Below are positions 62,890 through 64,000 of a stretch of 64,000 bases of DNA, piece after piece (position 1 is the stretch's first letter; every line of letters begins with the position of its first letter). Position numbers and translations under genes: made by a program. The stretch is taken from positions 16,295,001 to 16,359,000 of the forward strand of contig NC_083383.1 of assembly GCF_031755915.1 (NCBI RefSeq). The letters are read 5' to 3'. The notes below the pieces were generated by a model. The model did not search any database. It saw nothing but the letters and a program-made list of their open reading frames with translations, and was not told where the DNA came from. The DNA is from Ziziphus jujuba. Its lineage: Eukaryota > Streptophyta > Magnoliopsida > Rosales > Rhamnaceae.

Positions 62890-64000
62890 TGTTGATGGTT
62901 GGAAGTGCTATCAAGTGGCACGGTAGCTGAGCTTTCTTTTCTACTATGACCAATCTATGTATACCTCCTGCATCCATATTAATGATAATCTTCTCTATAA
63001 GATAAGATCCTTTTCTTTCTTAATCTTCCTAAACTTTTGGTAATTTCATGTGGAAGTACAATCCAATTTATATGTGACATCATCCTGAGTATGCCACTGG
63101 AGTTTATCTTCAAGTGGATGTATGGTCTCTGAGTATGCACCAAGAAGAGACTTAATTGAGTAATATGTAGAGCAAAGGATATATTTAGAAATATTCGATA
63201 CTTATATGTAGCAAACGCATAAAGGTAAGAAAATCCATCTATGTGAAATTCCTTACACATGTATGTCTTACTTTCTAAAATTGACTACTCCAACTAATAG
63301 GCCATGGCAAATAACTTGAAATCTATATAATTTTGTTGGAATAACATACAATCCTCTTTCATCATTTAAGGCTGTTGCATAACATTTTCCAACCAGTTAG
63401 TAATAAGGGTTTGCATTGAGCTACATTAATTTGTCGTTCATATCATCACCTTTTCAATAAATCACGAATGTGATCGAGTAATGGCAATAGGGGTTTATCT
63501 CTAACATAAAAAAACACATAAATTATGCTTCTATGATGTTAATGGTCATGATGTTGTACTTATTGATAAAAAAAAATATGATTAAGCCCACTTGGAAATA
63601 TTTGCCTTTTTGAGATATTGCACAGCTTGAATGCTAAACCTTTCTACTTTTGTCATTGCCATATTAAATTCTTCAATAATATATGCTCTACATGCATCAT
63701 TAAGCAATGACATAATAGTATTAACATCACTTTTAACTTCTTGGCACATAAATTTGTACCAAGATGATACATGCAGTGGCCATGGTGATTATTGGTAAAA
63801 ATTGTGCATATTGCTTTTGCAATGCTCTTATGTCTATTTGATATGAAACATAAATGAGGGTCATCACCAAATGCTTCTTTGAATCTCTTAAAAACCATGT
63901 GTAGGTTGTATCAGTCTCTCCTACGGCCAAATTAAAAAGCAGGTGAATAAATTTGATCATTCTCGTCCAAATATAATGCGATGTATAACAAACTTTTATA
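62890..64000 (-). pseudogene. MULE (MuDR-like) transposase, degenerate and truncated by the window edge
   Basis: Translated minus-strand pieces line up in order with the C-terminal half of plant Mutator-like transposases but lie in different frames. Near 63965-64000 is LLYIALYLDENDQIYSPAF. At about 63930 is LAVGETDTTYTWFLR. At 63750-63898 is FKRFKEAF..LCFISNRHKSIAKAI then HHGHCMYHLGTNL (the family's ISDRHxSI and HxxCxxH region). At about 63605-63690 is IEEFNMAMTKVERF then ANISKWA, and at about 63465-63520 RDKPLLPLLDHIRDLLKR. At 62990-63245 is a SWIM-like EFHIDGFSYLYAFATY with its Cys/His ligands lost, and LPHEITKSLGRLRKKRI. Finally comes a zinc-knuckle-like trace. At least three frameshifts and several stops show it cannot encode a working enzyme. 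The N-terminal part, if present, is beyond 64000. Confidence 0.8.

Overview
The window is nuclear DNA from a flowering plant, most likely a eudicot. The evidence is very AT-rich non-coding sequence, long spliceosomal introns with GT-AG borders, about 34 long (TA)n tracts, MITE-like and MULE/hAT-type transposon remnants, and genes whose closest recognisable relatives are plant-specific. I see no bacterial-style operons and no organellar genes.

Only four loci look like genuine genes. (1) 9904-12363 (+) is an intronless SD2-5-type G-lectin S-receptor-like kinase, interrupted by a single in-frame TAG inside the kinase domain but otherwise intact. (2) 13296-17857 (+) is a ten-exon, chloroplast-targeted, ascorbate-peroxidase-related heme peroxidase (APX6/APX-R) with one GC-AG intron. 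(3) 44419-48352 (+) is an eight-coding-exon TPX2-domain microtubule-associated protein of the WVD2-like family (WDL5/WDL4 type), with a non-coding 5' exon. (4) 50344-51507 (-) is a three-exon TPR-like protein with an acidic C-terminus. From memory, the order SD2-5 / APX6 / WDL5 / TPR protein matches Arabidopsis At4g32300 / At4g32320 / At4g32330 / At4g32340, so this is probably a conserved microsynteny block. The four genes do not form a pathway.

Layout: 1-7.4 kb is AT-rich intergenic sequence with microsatellites. 7.4-9.8 kb holds an RNase H-domain remnant and a repeat shared, inverted, with the receptor kinase leader. 9.9-17.9 kb holds genes 1 and 2. 17.9-43.1 kb is a 25-kb gene desert with two long imperfect inverted repeats (about 1.1 and 1.75 kb), several MITE-like copies, and one less AT-rich island at 33.0-33.3 kb that carries a miR164-like 21-mer at the base of a possible foldback. 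43.1-51.6 kb holds genes 3 and 4, in convergent orientation. 51.6-64 kb is repeat-rich: a MITE copy, a hAT-type element with an 8-bp target duplication, a possible CACTA remnant, tandem 0.3-kb repeats, and a multiply frameshifted MULE transposase running off the right edge.

Exon borders come from splice consensus and reading-frame phase, with family knowledge as a guide. No alignment, folding or database search was run, and all homology and locus names come from recognition.
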